Source of the DNA: CAZDUS01 sp964508705
Lineage (GTDB): Bacteria > Verrucomicrobiota > Kiritimatiellia > CAIKKV01 > CAITUY01
Reading direction: 5' to 3'
DNA: 64,000 bases
Assembly: GCA_964508705.1 (NCBI GenBank)
Contig: CAZDUS010000004.1
Span: forward strand, 1-64,000
Made by a program: the position numbers and the translations under genes. Numbering within the stretch: the first letter of the stretch is position 1; each line of letters opens with the position of its first letter. This document shows positions 7,640-15,528 of the stretch, piece after piece. The notes under the pieces were generated by a model. That model searched no databases. It was given only the letters and a program-made list of their open reading frames with translations, and was not told the DNA's origin.

Positions 7640-8833
7640 ATGTCACTGATTCTTCATCTCAAACCAGGTCGCGATATCCCCATCACCCGCGGCCACCCTT
7701 GGATCATGTCCGGCGCCATCGCCAAAGTCGAAGGCTCCCGCGAGGAGGACGAGGCCGATGTACTCTCCTCATCCGGCGCCTTCCTCGCCCGCGCCACCGT
7801 CCATCCCCATTCCGAAATCCGCGCCCGCGTCTTCGATACCCTTCCCGATGCCCGCCTCGACGCCACCGGAATCAAGGAGCGCCTCGCCCTCGCCAAAAGC
7901 CGCCGCGAAAAATGGATGGCCACCCCCGCCTCCGGCGCGGAACGCGTCGTCTTCTCCGAGTGCGACGGACTCCCCGGTCTAATCATCGACCGCTTCGGCA
8001 GCGTCCTCGTCATGCAATTGCTGACCGCCCCCTGGGAAAAGCGTCGCGATAGCCTCATCGCCACGCTTGTCGACCTCTACCAACCCACCACCATCTGGGA
8101 TCGCTCGGACGTGGATGTCCGTAAACACGAAAAGATTGACCCCCGCAAAGGGCTCGCCTGGGGAGCCCCCATCTCTGCCCCGGTCACCTTCAAGGAAGGC
8201 GACTGGACCTTCCTCGCCGATGTGGAGACCGGACACAAAACCGGCTTCTATCTCGACCAAAGTTATAATCGCCGCGCCGTCGCCACCTGGGTCCGCCGCC
8301 TCGGGGCCCCCCGTGTCTTGAACGTCTTCGCCTACACCGACACCTTCGGCATTGCCGCCCTAACCAGTGGAGCCTCCTCCGTCCTTTCCATCGACTCCGC
8401 CATCTCCGCCCGCGATATCGCCATCCAAATGCACGCGCTCAATAATTTCGATCCCGCTCGCCACGAATACCGCATCGGCGACGCCTTCGATACCCTCCGC
8501 GAACTGCAAAAGGCCGGCAAACAATTCGACATGATTATCCTCGACCCTCCCCGTCTCGTGGCCCGTCAGGACAAAATGAAACAGGGGCTCCGCGCCTATA
8601 AGGACATCAACCTGCAAGCTTGCAGACTTCTCGCCCCCGGCGGAGTCCTGATTACTTTCTCCTGTAGTGGTCTGGTTGACCGCCACCTTTTTGGCAAAGT
8701 CATCGAGGGCGCCACCCGTGACGCCAAGCGCCCCCTGCAATTCCTCGGCGACCTCAGCCAACCGCCCGACCATCCGCGCAAACCCGGGTTCCCTGAATCA
8801 GAATATCTCAAAGGAATCATCGCCGGAGTATAA
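7640..8833 (+). CDS. rlmI: RlmI-like 23S rRNA (cytosine-5) methyltransferase
   Basis: A 397-residue member of the YccW/RlmI family. An N-terminal PUA-like RNA-binding part (LKPGRDIPITRGHPWIMSGA) leads into a Rossmann domain with TGFYLDQSYNRR, VLNVFAYTDTFGIAA (SAM loop) and the catalytic-type ILDPPRLV; FSCSG near the end matches the conserved cysteine-containing loop. E. coli RlmI makes m5C1962. The start is the ATG preceded by GGAG eight bases upstream; an in-frame ATG 24 bases earlier has no ribosome site. The next gene begins 5 bases after the stop, so the pair is probably one transcript. Confidence 0.88.
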   Translation: MSLILHLKPGRDIPITRGHPWIMSGAIAKVEGSREEDEADVLSSSGAFLARATVHPHSEIRARVFDTLPDARLDATGIKERLALAKSRREKWMATPASGAERVVFSECDGLPGLIIDRFGSVLVMQLLTAPWEKRRDSLIATLVDLYQPTTIWDRSDVDVRKHEKIDPRKGLAWGAPISAPVTFKEGDWTFLADVETGHKTGFYLDQSYNRRAVATWVRRLGAPRVLNVFAYTDTFGIAALTSGASSVLSIDSAISARDIAIQMHALNNFDPARHEYRIGDAFDTLRELQKAGKQFDMIILDPPRLVARQDKMKQGLRAYKDINLQACRLLAPGGVLITFSCSGLVDRHLFGKVIEGATRDAKRPLQFLGDLSQPPDHPRKPGFPESEYLKGIIAGV

Positions 8834-8838
8834 CCACT

Positions 8839-9810
8839 GTGAATAAGGAGACATCCACGTTCCACTGGCCTGATAAGTTCGCAACCACGTCATCATTTGA
8901 AGCCGCGCGGGAAACCCTGCGCACACACTACCTGACCTGCCTAGGCGAAATGCCGGAACAGGTTGACCTAAACCCTCGTATGCTCGCCTCCGAACAACGC
9001 GAAGGCTTCCGCCGCGAGTTGGTGGAATACACCGTGGAAAAGGACGAGGCTCCGGTCCGAGCCTACGTTTGCATCCCCAACAAACTTCGCCCTGGGGCCC
9101 CCGCCGTCGTCTGCCTCCACCAACACGGTGGCCAATTCGCCCTCGGAAAAAGCGAGCAGGTGGGGCGCATCGGCTCACCCCACCAGCAACAGGCGCTCGA
9201 TCTGGCCAAGCGCGGCTTCATAACCATCGCCGCCGACAGCCGTTGCTTTGAGGAACGCAACAAGTATTGGGATGGCGATTCAATTTACGGCTACAGTCTC
9301 CTGCTCAAGGGCGCCACTCTAGCCGGACGATTCATCTGGGACATCCAGCGCGAGTTCGACTACCTCGCCTCCCGCCCCGAAGTAAACGCCGACCTGATGG
9401 GCCTCATCGGTCATTCAATGGGCTCCCAGCAAGTCACCATCACCCTGCCATTGGAGCCAAGAATCAAAGTGGCCGTCGCCAGCCAAGGCGCCAAACTTTA
9501 TTCTGGCATGCTGACCCGCGGTGATTCACTCCCGCAGTCCTATGTCATTCCCGGCTTGCTCAAGGTCGCCGATCTGGATGCCCTGTTGGCAAGTTTCGCC
9601 CCAAAACCTCTTCTAATGCTAGGCCGCTCCATGGACAATGTCAGCCCTTTGGCCGACCAGCAAATTATCGAACAACGCCTGCAAGCTATCTACGATCTTT
9701 ACGGTGCAGGCACAAACTTTGCCTTTGTCCGCGAGCCCGGCGGCCACCTTTTCAGCCCCCCCTTGCGCCAAGCCGCCTACAACTGGCTGGAACAGCACTT
9801 GAAAATCTAA
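8839..9810 (+). CDS. alpha/beta hydrolase of the dienelactone hydrolase / acetyl-xylan esterase type
   Basis: A 323-residue hydrolase with no signal peptide. It shows VVCLHQHGG near the oxyanion region, the nucleophile elbow LIGHSMGSQQ (serine), LLMLGRSMDNVSP (likely acid residue), and EPGGHLFSPP (catalytic histidine). The layout suits hydrolases acting on esters of sugars or xenobiotics, but the substrate cannot be named. It starts at GTG 5 bases after the methyltransferase upstream. A copy of the palindromic repeat follows its stop directly. Confidence 0.8.
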   Translation: MNKETSTFHWPDKFATTSSFEAARETLRTHYLTCLGEMPEQVDLNPRMLASEQREGFRRELVEYTVEKDEAPVRAYVCIPNKLRPGAPAVVCLHQHGGQFALGKSEQVGRIGSPHQQQALDLAKRGFITIAADSRCFEERNKYWDGDSIYGYSLLLKGATLAGRFIWDIQREFDYLASRPEVNADLMGLIGHSMGSQQVTITLPLEPRIKVAVASQGAKLYSGMLTRGDSLPQSYVIPGLLKVADLDALLASFAPKPLLMLGRSMDNVSPLADQQIIEQRLQAIYDLYGAGTNFAFVREPGGHLFSPPLRQAAYNWLEQHLKI

Positions 9811-9813
9811 CCA

Positions 9814-9838
9814 GTAGGGGCGTCGCTAGCCGAGGCCC
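9814..9838. repeat. palindromic repeat, copy 3 (degenerate)
   Basis: Same unit as in larB but with two changes (CTAGC loop region and CGAGGCCC in the right arm), so the stem is partly broken. It begins 3 bases after the hydrolase stop. The rest of the gap to 9989 holds an imperfect hairpin (ACACTACA 9887 / TGTAGTGT 9919) without a T-run. Confidence 0.75.
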
Positions 9839-9989
9839 ACCCTATTCTCTTCACTTGGCGTTCTTCGCTCCTTCGTGTGATACCACACACTACACTTGCT
9901 TCTAAAAGCGTAATCTCATGTAGTGTTTGGCTATAGGATTAATTCTTTCCTTCTCTTGCCATTTTCAGCGCCTTTTGCGCTTTTCGTAG

Positions 9990-12125
9990 TTATTCTAAAT
10001 TCTGACTCCTGCCTTCTGACTTCTGAATCTCCCCCACTCTTTCCACCTCATCCGCACTGACATGCCCCACCACGCGCCCATTATCCAACTCGTCCCTCTG
10101 CAACTTGTCGAGCCTGCCAAACAATCGCCACATTCCCCGCACTCCACCCCACGAGAACCAGATAGTGCTGATCAAACCCACCAGCAAACTCTGCACCACG
10201 GTCACATATTTCCAATACAACCAGAAGTTCTCCTTAGGCCACCGTGAAATCATGTTGGATATCGCCACAAACAGGAACAATCCGAACTGTAGCATCGTGT
10301 AGAGAAACACAGACCATGCCAGAATGCGGTCACCCCTCGTGTACTCCGGCGTAATCCCCAGAAACGCCCGCCAACTGCGCGGCGGCTTCGGCGGTGGTTT
10401 CGCACCCGGCGGCAAGTCGCGCGTGTAAACGCCCCTATGCAACAAACGATCAAGATTGAACGGCTCCCGACAGGTCAACAACGACACCACAACATACAAC
10501 GTCAACGACACCAGCATCGTCAGGAAGTATATTTCCTGTCCGCTGATTGGACACTTTTCCGGCCCCACCACCCAATGCATGAAAGGCAACTTGCCGCTGA
10601 ACCCCTCCATGCCCGACTTTAATCCAGCCAAAAATCCCGGGGCATGCTGCGCCAGCCACGGGTAGACACCCGTTGCCCAGTATTTGTTCAACAGGAAGCC
10701 AACCACACCAAACCCTGCGCCAAAACCCATTGCGCTCCACGCCCCAGCCGTCGTCCCACGCTTCCAATACAACCCGCCAATGATACAAGCCCCCGCCCCG
10801 CCTAGATAGATCGTCGCCGTCAATGCCATGAACATCAGTAGATAGGTCGTCTGACTGAAGAAGTAACTAAACACCCACGCAAACGCCGCCACCCCTAAAA
10901 TTGACCACCTTAGCCAGCGGATCTGCTGTTCCGGCGTGAATGGCTTCTTTCGAAACGGCAGAACCACATCCTGCACAAAGATACTGCCCCAGGAATGCAT
11001 ATAGGTCGTATCCGTGCCCACCATGTGAAATATCATCAGCGCTAGAAAAACACCGATCACCCCAACCGGCAAGAGATGACGCACCGCAATTGGTACCAAC
11101 ATCTGGGTCTGTACCGCCGCCGTGGTGGCGGAACTATCAAATTGAATCCGCTGAACGACTTCCTGCTGGATGGCCTGCGCCTGCGGTGCAAAGGCAGGAT
11201 GATTCATGCAGGTATATCCCGCCAACGCCAACAGCATGATCATCAAGGTCATGAAACCGCCGCGCCACGTCCCCAACACCGCGCCCATCTTCTGCTCATG
11301 TGGCGACGCCGCCGAACAGTTATACGCCTGGGTCCCCTGCCACGCCATCCTGCTGTACACGGAACTGAATATGCCGATCAACACGAACAGGATGTTGAAA
11401 TCCGTCAGCTTCGCCGTGTCGAATGGATCAATAAAGGAAAGGCCGGGGCCCCTCGACAACATCGCCTCCTTGAACTGCGTCATGCTGAAAACACCGAATA
11501 TGGCAGCAATGATGGCCGCAAAGGCAAAGTAACTGTAAACCCCCTGCGCGCAGTCGGTCACCATCGTCGTCACCTGCCCACCACGCAACACAATCAATAG
11601 GGCCACCCCCAGAAAGAAAGCCATTAACAATCCGTAAGTGGATACCCCTACCCCAAGGATGACGACCGTGTCCGGGAATTGGCAATAATAGAGCAGGAAT
11701 CGCCCGCCAACCGCCGGAAAGATCGCATAGTTAAGGATCCCGGATGCATACGTCAAAACACCGGCAAAAATCCGGAACCGCCGGGAATACCGCATCTCAA
11801 AAAACTGGGCCAGCGTCATCGCCCGCGTTTCCCGGAATCGATACACCACAAACCCGGTGAGCGTCATGAGCAGGACAATCGGCGCCGACAATTGCCACCA
11901 GAATCCAACGGCGTACCCCGACTTGTAATACATCTCCACCAGCGCCACGATGGTAACTAAACCCAACGCCGCCTCGCCTGACGCCACAGCCACCAGATAC
12001 CGGTCTGCCACCCGCCCAGCCGCCAGGAAATCCGCCACACCCCGCATATAGCGCTGGGTCCGCCATCCAAGCCAGGCGACAGCCGCCAGGGGAACCAAGA
12101 CCATCAACCAATCAATCAAATGCAT
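9990..12125 (-). CDS. sodium:solute symporter (SSS family)
   Basis: An inner-membrane transporter of 711 residues. It starts MHLIDWLMVLVPLAAVAWLG and has about 13 or more hydrophobic segments in the LeuT-fold arrangement of SSS proteins (FLAAGRVADRYLVAVASGEA near the N-terminus, WQGTQAYNC in the core). It is longer than the usual 500-600 residues because of a C-terminal region with two extra membrane spans. The substrate (sugar, proline, carboxylate) is unknown. The start has GGGAGATGGC upstream; residues before it would be encoded by palindrome copy 4. The final residues (EIQKSEGRSQNLE) are encoded by a CTGACTTC repeat. Confidence 0.85.
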   Translation of the reverse strand: MHLIDWLMVLVPLAAVAWLGWRTQRYMRGVADFLAAGRVADRYLVAVASGEAALGLVTIVALVEMYYKSGYAVGFWWQLSAPIVLLMTLTGFVVYRFRETRAMTLAQFFEMRYSRRFRIFAGVLTYASGILNYAIFPAVGGRFLLYYCQFPDTVVILGVGVSTYGLLMAFFLGVALLIVLRGGQVTTMVTDCAQGVYSYFAFAAIIAAIFGVFSMTQFKEAMLSRGPGLSFIDPFDTAKLTDFNILFVLIGIFSSVYSRMAWQGTQAYNCSAASPHEQKMGAVLGTWRGGFMTLMIMLLALAGYTCMNHPAFAPQAQAIQQEVVQRIQFDSSATTAAVQTQMLVPIAVRHLLPVGVIGVFLALMIFHMVGTDTTYMHSWGSIFVQDVVLPFRKKPFTPEQQIRWLRWSILGVAAFAWVFSYFFSQTTYLLMFMALTATIYLGGAGACIIGGLYWKRGTTAGAWSAMGFGAGFGVVGFLLNKYWATGVYPWLAQHAPGFLAGLKSGMEGFSGKLPFMHWVVGPEKCPISGQEIYFLTMLVSLTLYVVVSLLTCREPFNLDRLLHRGVYTRDLPPGAKPPPKPPRSWRAFLGITPEYTRGDRILAWSVFLYTMLQFGLFLFVAISNMISRWPKENFWLYWKYVTVVQSLLVGLISTIWFSWGGVRGMWRLFGRLDKLQRDELDNGRVVGHVSADEVERVGEIQKSEGRSQNLE
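9996..10030. repeat. CTGACTCCTGCCTTCTGAC repeat in the 3' end of the symporter gene
   Basis: Low-complexity run TAAATTCTGACTCC, TGCCTTC, TGACTTC, TGAATC. It is in frame with, and supplies the tail of, the symporter. Confidence 0.75.
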
Positions 12126-12144
12126 TCGCCATCTCCCGTTCATC

Positions 12145-12170
12145 GTAGGGGCGTTGCTTGTCGACGCCCG
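12145..12170. repeat. palindromic repeat, copy 4
   Basis: As copies 1 and 2 with three changes (GCGTTGCTTGTCGACGCCC). It lies about 20 bases upstream of the symporter start codon. Confidence 0.8.
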
Positions 12171-12183
12171 CAGGCACCGCAAT

Positions 12184-12246
12184 TCCGGCTCCTGAATTCG
12201 ACATCCCCATATTCTCCCCGCCCCTTATTCTGGATTCTGAATTCTC
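12184..12246. repeat. two CTGAATTC-type runs between symporter and ABC-F genes
   Basis: CCGGCTCCTGAATTC at the left and TTATTCTGGATTCTGAATTC at the right. Just outside the ABC-F stop codon. Confidence 0.65.
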
Positions 12247-12254
12247 TCTTCCCC

Positions 12255-14219
12255 TCACCCCTCGCCCAACTCCGCATCCATCTTCTCCAATTCGCTAGAA
12301 GCCCGCTCCCACCTCTCAAAAGTATCCGCCAAATCCACCTGAATCTCGCTGAGCCGCCGGTTAATAGCCGCATAATCGGTGCCAGTGCCGGACTTCATCA
12401 AACTTTCCGTCAACGTATCGCGCTCGCGCTCCAACTCGGCAATTCGCTTTTCAGAATCCTTGACCCGCTTCTCGACCGGCTTGCGCACCTTGCTTATCTC
12501 CTGTCGCCGCTCAGCCCTCTCTCGCCGCAATGCCTTCTTATCTACCCCGCCTTCCTTATCCCCTCCGCTGCTTTCCTCCTGACTTCTGAATTCTGAATTC
12601 TGAATTCTGGTTTCCCCATCCATCTTCTCACGATAATAATCGTATCCACCCGGGAAACGTCGCACAACCGGCGGCGCCATCGCCAGAATCCCTGTGGCCA
12701 CATGCCGCGTGAACTCGATATCATGGCTCACCAGACAAATCGTCCCTTGGTAATCCTGCAAGGCATTTTCCAGCGCCTCACGCGAAGGAATATCCAAATG
12801 CGTCGTGGGCTCATCCAACAACAGGAAGTTGGGCGGATTAAGCAACAGGCGCACAAAGGCCAGCCTCATCTTTTCTCCACCACTCAAGACCCCCACCTTC
12901 TTCTCAACGGCATCGCCGGAGAAAAAGAAACCACCCAGCGCCCCGCGAATCTCCCGCTCGGAAAGTTGCGGGTTACCCGATTTGGCCGTCTCCAACACCG
13001 TCCGGCCCGGATCCATCAACTCGGCAAAATCCTGCGCCTGATAACCCATAACGACATGATTCCCGACATACCGCTTCCCCTCGTTGAGCGGAAGTCGCCC
13101 TGCTATGGCCCTGAGCAGTGTCGTCTTGCCGGTTCCATTCAACCCGACCAACCCCAGCTTCTCCCCGCGCTCAATCCGCAAGTCGAGTCCGCGTAACACC
13201 CACGCATCTCCGTCATACGTAATCCCCGCCTCCTCAAGGCGCACAATCTCCACCCCGCAATGCGGAGGATGCGGAACCTTGATCCGTGGCGCGCGCATTA
13301 CAATCCGCGGAATCTCAACTTCCTCCATCTTTTCAAGCATCTTGAGCCGGCTCTGAACTTGCGAGGACTTGGTATTCTTGGCCCGAAACCGCTCAACAAA
13401 CCGCTCGATCTGTTCCTTGCGCCGTTCCTGGTTGCCACGCGCCGCTTCCAATTGTTCATGCCGACTGCGACATACTTCCTCGTACTTGCTGAAGTTGCCT
13501 GCATACCGCGTCACCATTCCGCCAGCCACCTCAATCGTCACCGTCGAAAGCGTATTCAGAAGATACCGGTCATGCGAAACCAGAACCAGTGTCCCTTTGT
13601 ACTCCCGGAGATAACGTTGCAACCACTCGACGGCGGGAATATCCAGAAAGTTCGTCGGTTCATCCAACAACAGCAAATCAGGCTCCGCCACCAACGCGCG
13701 CGCCAACTCAGCTCGCATCTGCCATCCACCGCTGAATGAATTGAAGGGTGCATGAAAATCAGACGCCTTGAACCCCAGTCCGCCCAGCGCCGCCTTCGTC
13801 CGACTGCTGATCGCATACCCGCCCATATGCTCATAATCGGTCTGCAACGCTCCCATACGCTTAATAATGCGCGCCCGCACATCCTCCCCCGCAGTATCAA
13901 GCTCCGCCTCCAGCGACTCGATTTCCCGTTGAATCGTAATCAAGGACGGCAAGGCGTTCTCGGAATACTCCAACAGGTTGACATCATCACTGCTGGGCTT
14001 GAGTTGCTGGTGCAAATGACTGATCCGCAGGTCGCGCGGCACCGACATCGTTCCCCGGTCCGGCGTCATTTCACCGGTTATCAAAGCGAAGATCGTGCTC
14101 TTCCCTGCCCCATTGGGACCCACAATCCCCACCCGCTCTCCGCGATTGATCCGGAAGGAGGCATCGTTCAACACCTGCTGTGTTCCGAATCCAACGGATA
14201 TATTTTGAAAATCAATCAT
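12255..14219 (-). CDS. ABC-F family ATPase (Uup/YdiF type)
   Basis: A soluble protein of 654 residues with two ATP-binding cassettes and no membrane segments. Cassette 1 has GPNGAGKSTIF, the signature FSGGWQMRAELARAL and LLLDEPTNFLDI; cassette 2 has GLNGTGKTTLL, LSGGEKMRLAFVRL and LLLDEPTTHLDI. A linker of about 80 residues joins them, and a C-terminal coiled coil (from about residue 560) resembles the DNA- or ribosome-binding arm of Uup. ABC-F proteins act on ribosomes or branched DNA; which applies is open. The linker to the coiled coil contains RIQNSEFRSQ, encoded by an in-frame CTGAATTC repeat. The start overlaps the stop of the radical SAM gene by 4 bases. Confidence 0.9.
   Translation of the reverse strand: MIDFQNISVGFGTQQVLNDASFRINRGERVGIVGPNGAGKSTIFALITGEMTPDRGTMSVPRDLRISHLHQQLKPSSDDVNLLEYSENALPSLITIQREIESLEAELDTAGEDVRARIIKRMGALQTDYEHMGGYAISSRTKAALGGLGFKASDFHAPFNSFSGGWQMRAELARALVAEPDLLLLDEPTNFLDIPAVEWLQRYLREYKGTLVLVSHDRYLLNTLSTVTIEVAGGMVTRYAGNFSKYEEVCRSRHEQLEAARGNQERRKEQIERFVERFRAKNTKSSQVQSRLKMLEKMEEVEIPRIVMRAPRIKVPHPPHCGVEIVRLEEAGITYDGDAWVLRGLDLRIERGEKLGLVGLNGTGKTTLLRAIAGRLPLNEGKRYVGNHVVMGYQAQDFAELMDPGRTVLETAKSGNPQLSEREIRGALGGFFFSGDAVEKKVGVLSGGEKMRLAFVRLLLNPPNFLLLDEPTTHLDIPSREALENALQDYQGTICLVSHDIEFTRHVATGILAMAPPVVRRFPGGYDYYREKMDGETRIQNSEFRSQEESSGGDKEGGVDKKALRRERAERRQEISKVRKPVEKRVKDSEKRIAELERERDTLTESLMKSGTGTDYAAINRRLSEIQVDLADTFERWERASSELEKMDAELGEG
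12577..12612. repeat. CTGAATTC repeat inside the ABC-F gene
   Basis: CTCCTGACTT then three CTGAATT units. Read on the minus strand it is in frame and codes for RIQNSEFRSQ in the flexible stretch between the second cassette and the coiled coil. Confidence 0.85.
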
Positions 14220-15193
14220 CCGTTTCCAACCATGTACGGCTTGCCATCACGCCATTCCAAACGAACAACCTTTTTCGCAACAAGTGACTCCAGTGCCCGG
14301 GTCACCTGCGCCTTATCCAGCCCGATCGCCAGCGTGAGTTCCTCCGCCGTGCACGGATGCCGCCGGATCAATTGTAATACCCGATCCTCCACCAAGGCTT
14401 TAGTAGCCGCTACTTGTCCCGCCACCGGCGGGGTCCCCATCGGCGCATTTGGTGTTGGCTTATCCACCTGACTCGCGATCACCTCAGCTTCCGGCTTGAA
14501 TCGGCGAGCCAACTCGAGCAACCGCTCCTGTGTCACCGGCTTGATGCTCATGTCATGGGGCGGACGCACTGCCGTATTCAAATGGATTCGATCCGGCTTG
14601 ATCTCGCCAGCCAATCTCACAAGTCGCGCCAAATCCTCATCGCCATCATTTACTCCCGCCACCAGAAAGACTTCCAACCAGTATTCACCTGAAAATTCCG
14701 CCCTCATGGCCTTCAACCCGGAAAAGAATTCCTCAAATTGAAGACCGTCGCAGGGATGATGAACCGCTTCAAAGGAAGACTGATCCCATGCCCCAAGCGT
14801 GGCTTTAACCACATCGGCATGTTTGGCCGCATCCCTAACAGACTTGAGGTGAAACAAGGATCCATTACTCAGCAGGACGCGTCGGATCGCGCACCGGGCG
14901 CCGATATGCTGGAGTATGTCTCCGAAGCGGGAATGCAGTGTCGGCTCACCCGCACCCGCCAGCGTTAGACAGTCCGCTTGGCCGTCATGCGCAAGCCAGT
15001 GATCAAACTCGGCCAGGACATCCGCCGTCGGCACATACTCCCCGCGTTCAAGGGTTTTAGTGACAGTGGCCCCAACCTGACAATAAGGGCAGTCGAACGT
15101 GCAGACCTTGAACGGCACAAGGTCTATACCAAGAGAACGGCCCAGTCGCCGTGAGCGGACTGGGCCGAAAAGAAATCGATACTGGCCATCCAT
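14216..15193 (-). CDS. radical SAM protein with C-terminal winged-helix-like domain
   Basis: A 325-residue protein with the cluster motif KVCTFDCPYCQVG (C-x3-C-x2-C) about 30 residues from its start, GAGEPTL, and a TIM-barrel body; the preceding LFGPVRSRRLGRSLGIDL matches a widespread family of uncharacterised radical SAM proteins. The last 70 residues (VLQLIRRHPCTAEELTLAIG...) look like a winged helix. Reaction unknown. The ATG shares its A with the stop of the upstream ferredoxin gene (TGATG), so the two are coupled; its own stop overlaps the ABC-F start by 4 bases. Confidence 0.85.
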   Translation of the reverse strand: MDGQYRFLFGPVRSRRLGRSLGIDLVPFKVCTFDCPYCQVGATVTKTLERGEYVPTADVLAEFDHWLAHDGQADCLTLAGAGEPTLHSRFGDILQHIGARCAIRRVLLSNGSLFHLKSVRDAAKHADVVKATLGAWDQSSFEAVHHPCDGLQFEEFFSGLKAMRAEFSGEYWLEVFLVAGVNDGDEDLARLVRLAGEIKPDRIHLNTAVRPPHDMSIKPVTQERLLELARRFKPEAEVIASQVDKPTPNAPMGTPPVAGQVAATKALVEDRVLQLIRRHPCTAEELTLAIGLDKAQVTRALESLVAKKVVRLEWRDGKPYMVGNG

Positions 15194-15363
15194 CACTGCG
15201 GCGAAATGGCATCCATGGGGCATTCGCCAACGCACAGCCCGCAATCCACGCACTTGTCGGCGTCGATTACAAACATCTTGTCACCCTCGGAAATCGCTTC
15301 CTGCGGGCAAACCGGAGCGCAACTGCCACACTTCGTACACTTATCGGATATTACATAGGCCAT
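15193..15363 (-). CDS. 2[4Fe-4S] ferredoxin
   Basis: A 56-residue protein starting MAYVISDKCTKCGSCAPVCP and later CVDCGLCVGECP: two full C-x2-C-x2-C-x3-C motifs, as in clostridial-type ferredoxins. It carries low-potential electrons in the cytosol. GGAGATGAGA lies just upstream of the start. The stop overlaps the radical SAM start by one base, which suggests that this ferredoxin is the electron donor to that enzyme (inference). Upstream lies tRNA-Glu. Confidence 0.93.
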   Translation of the reverse strand: MAYVISDKCTKCGSCAPVCPQEAISEGDKMFVIDADKCVDCGLCVGECPMDAISPQ

Positions 15364-15405
15364 CTTCTCATCTCCTTTGTTAGGTTATTGCTCTATCACA
15401 AAAAA

Positions 15406-15480
15406 TGGCACCCCCTAGGGGAATCGAACCCCTCTTACCAGGTTGAGAACCTAGCGTCCTAACCGATAGACGAAGGGGGC
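15406..15480 (-). tRNA. tRNA-Glu (anticodon CTC)
   Basis: Minus-strand cloverleaf with acceptor arms GCCCCCT / AGGGGGT (position 1:72 is a G-U wobble), D arm with GGTTAGGA, anticodon stem CTAGG / CCTGG around loop TTCTCAA, T arm GGGGTTCGATTCCCC, discriminator G and an encoded CCA. The anticodon CTC reads GAG. Confidence 0.95.
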
Positions 15481-15528
15481 AAGGACGTTTCAAAAGGCAG
15501 GAAATGTATCGCCATCCCCCCAATTCCG

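Noticed and set aside
9887..9926. Hairpin ACACTACA / TGTAGTGT as terminator of the hydrolase gene
   Set aside because: The loop is 24 bases long and there is no T-run.
13752..14471. Plus-strand frame of 239 codons opposite the ABC-F and radical SAM genes
   Set aside because: Crosses the junction of two well-supported genes on the other strand and shows no domain.
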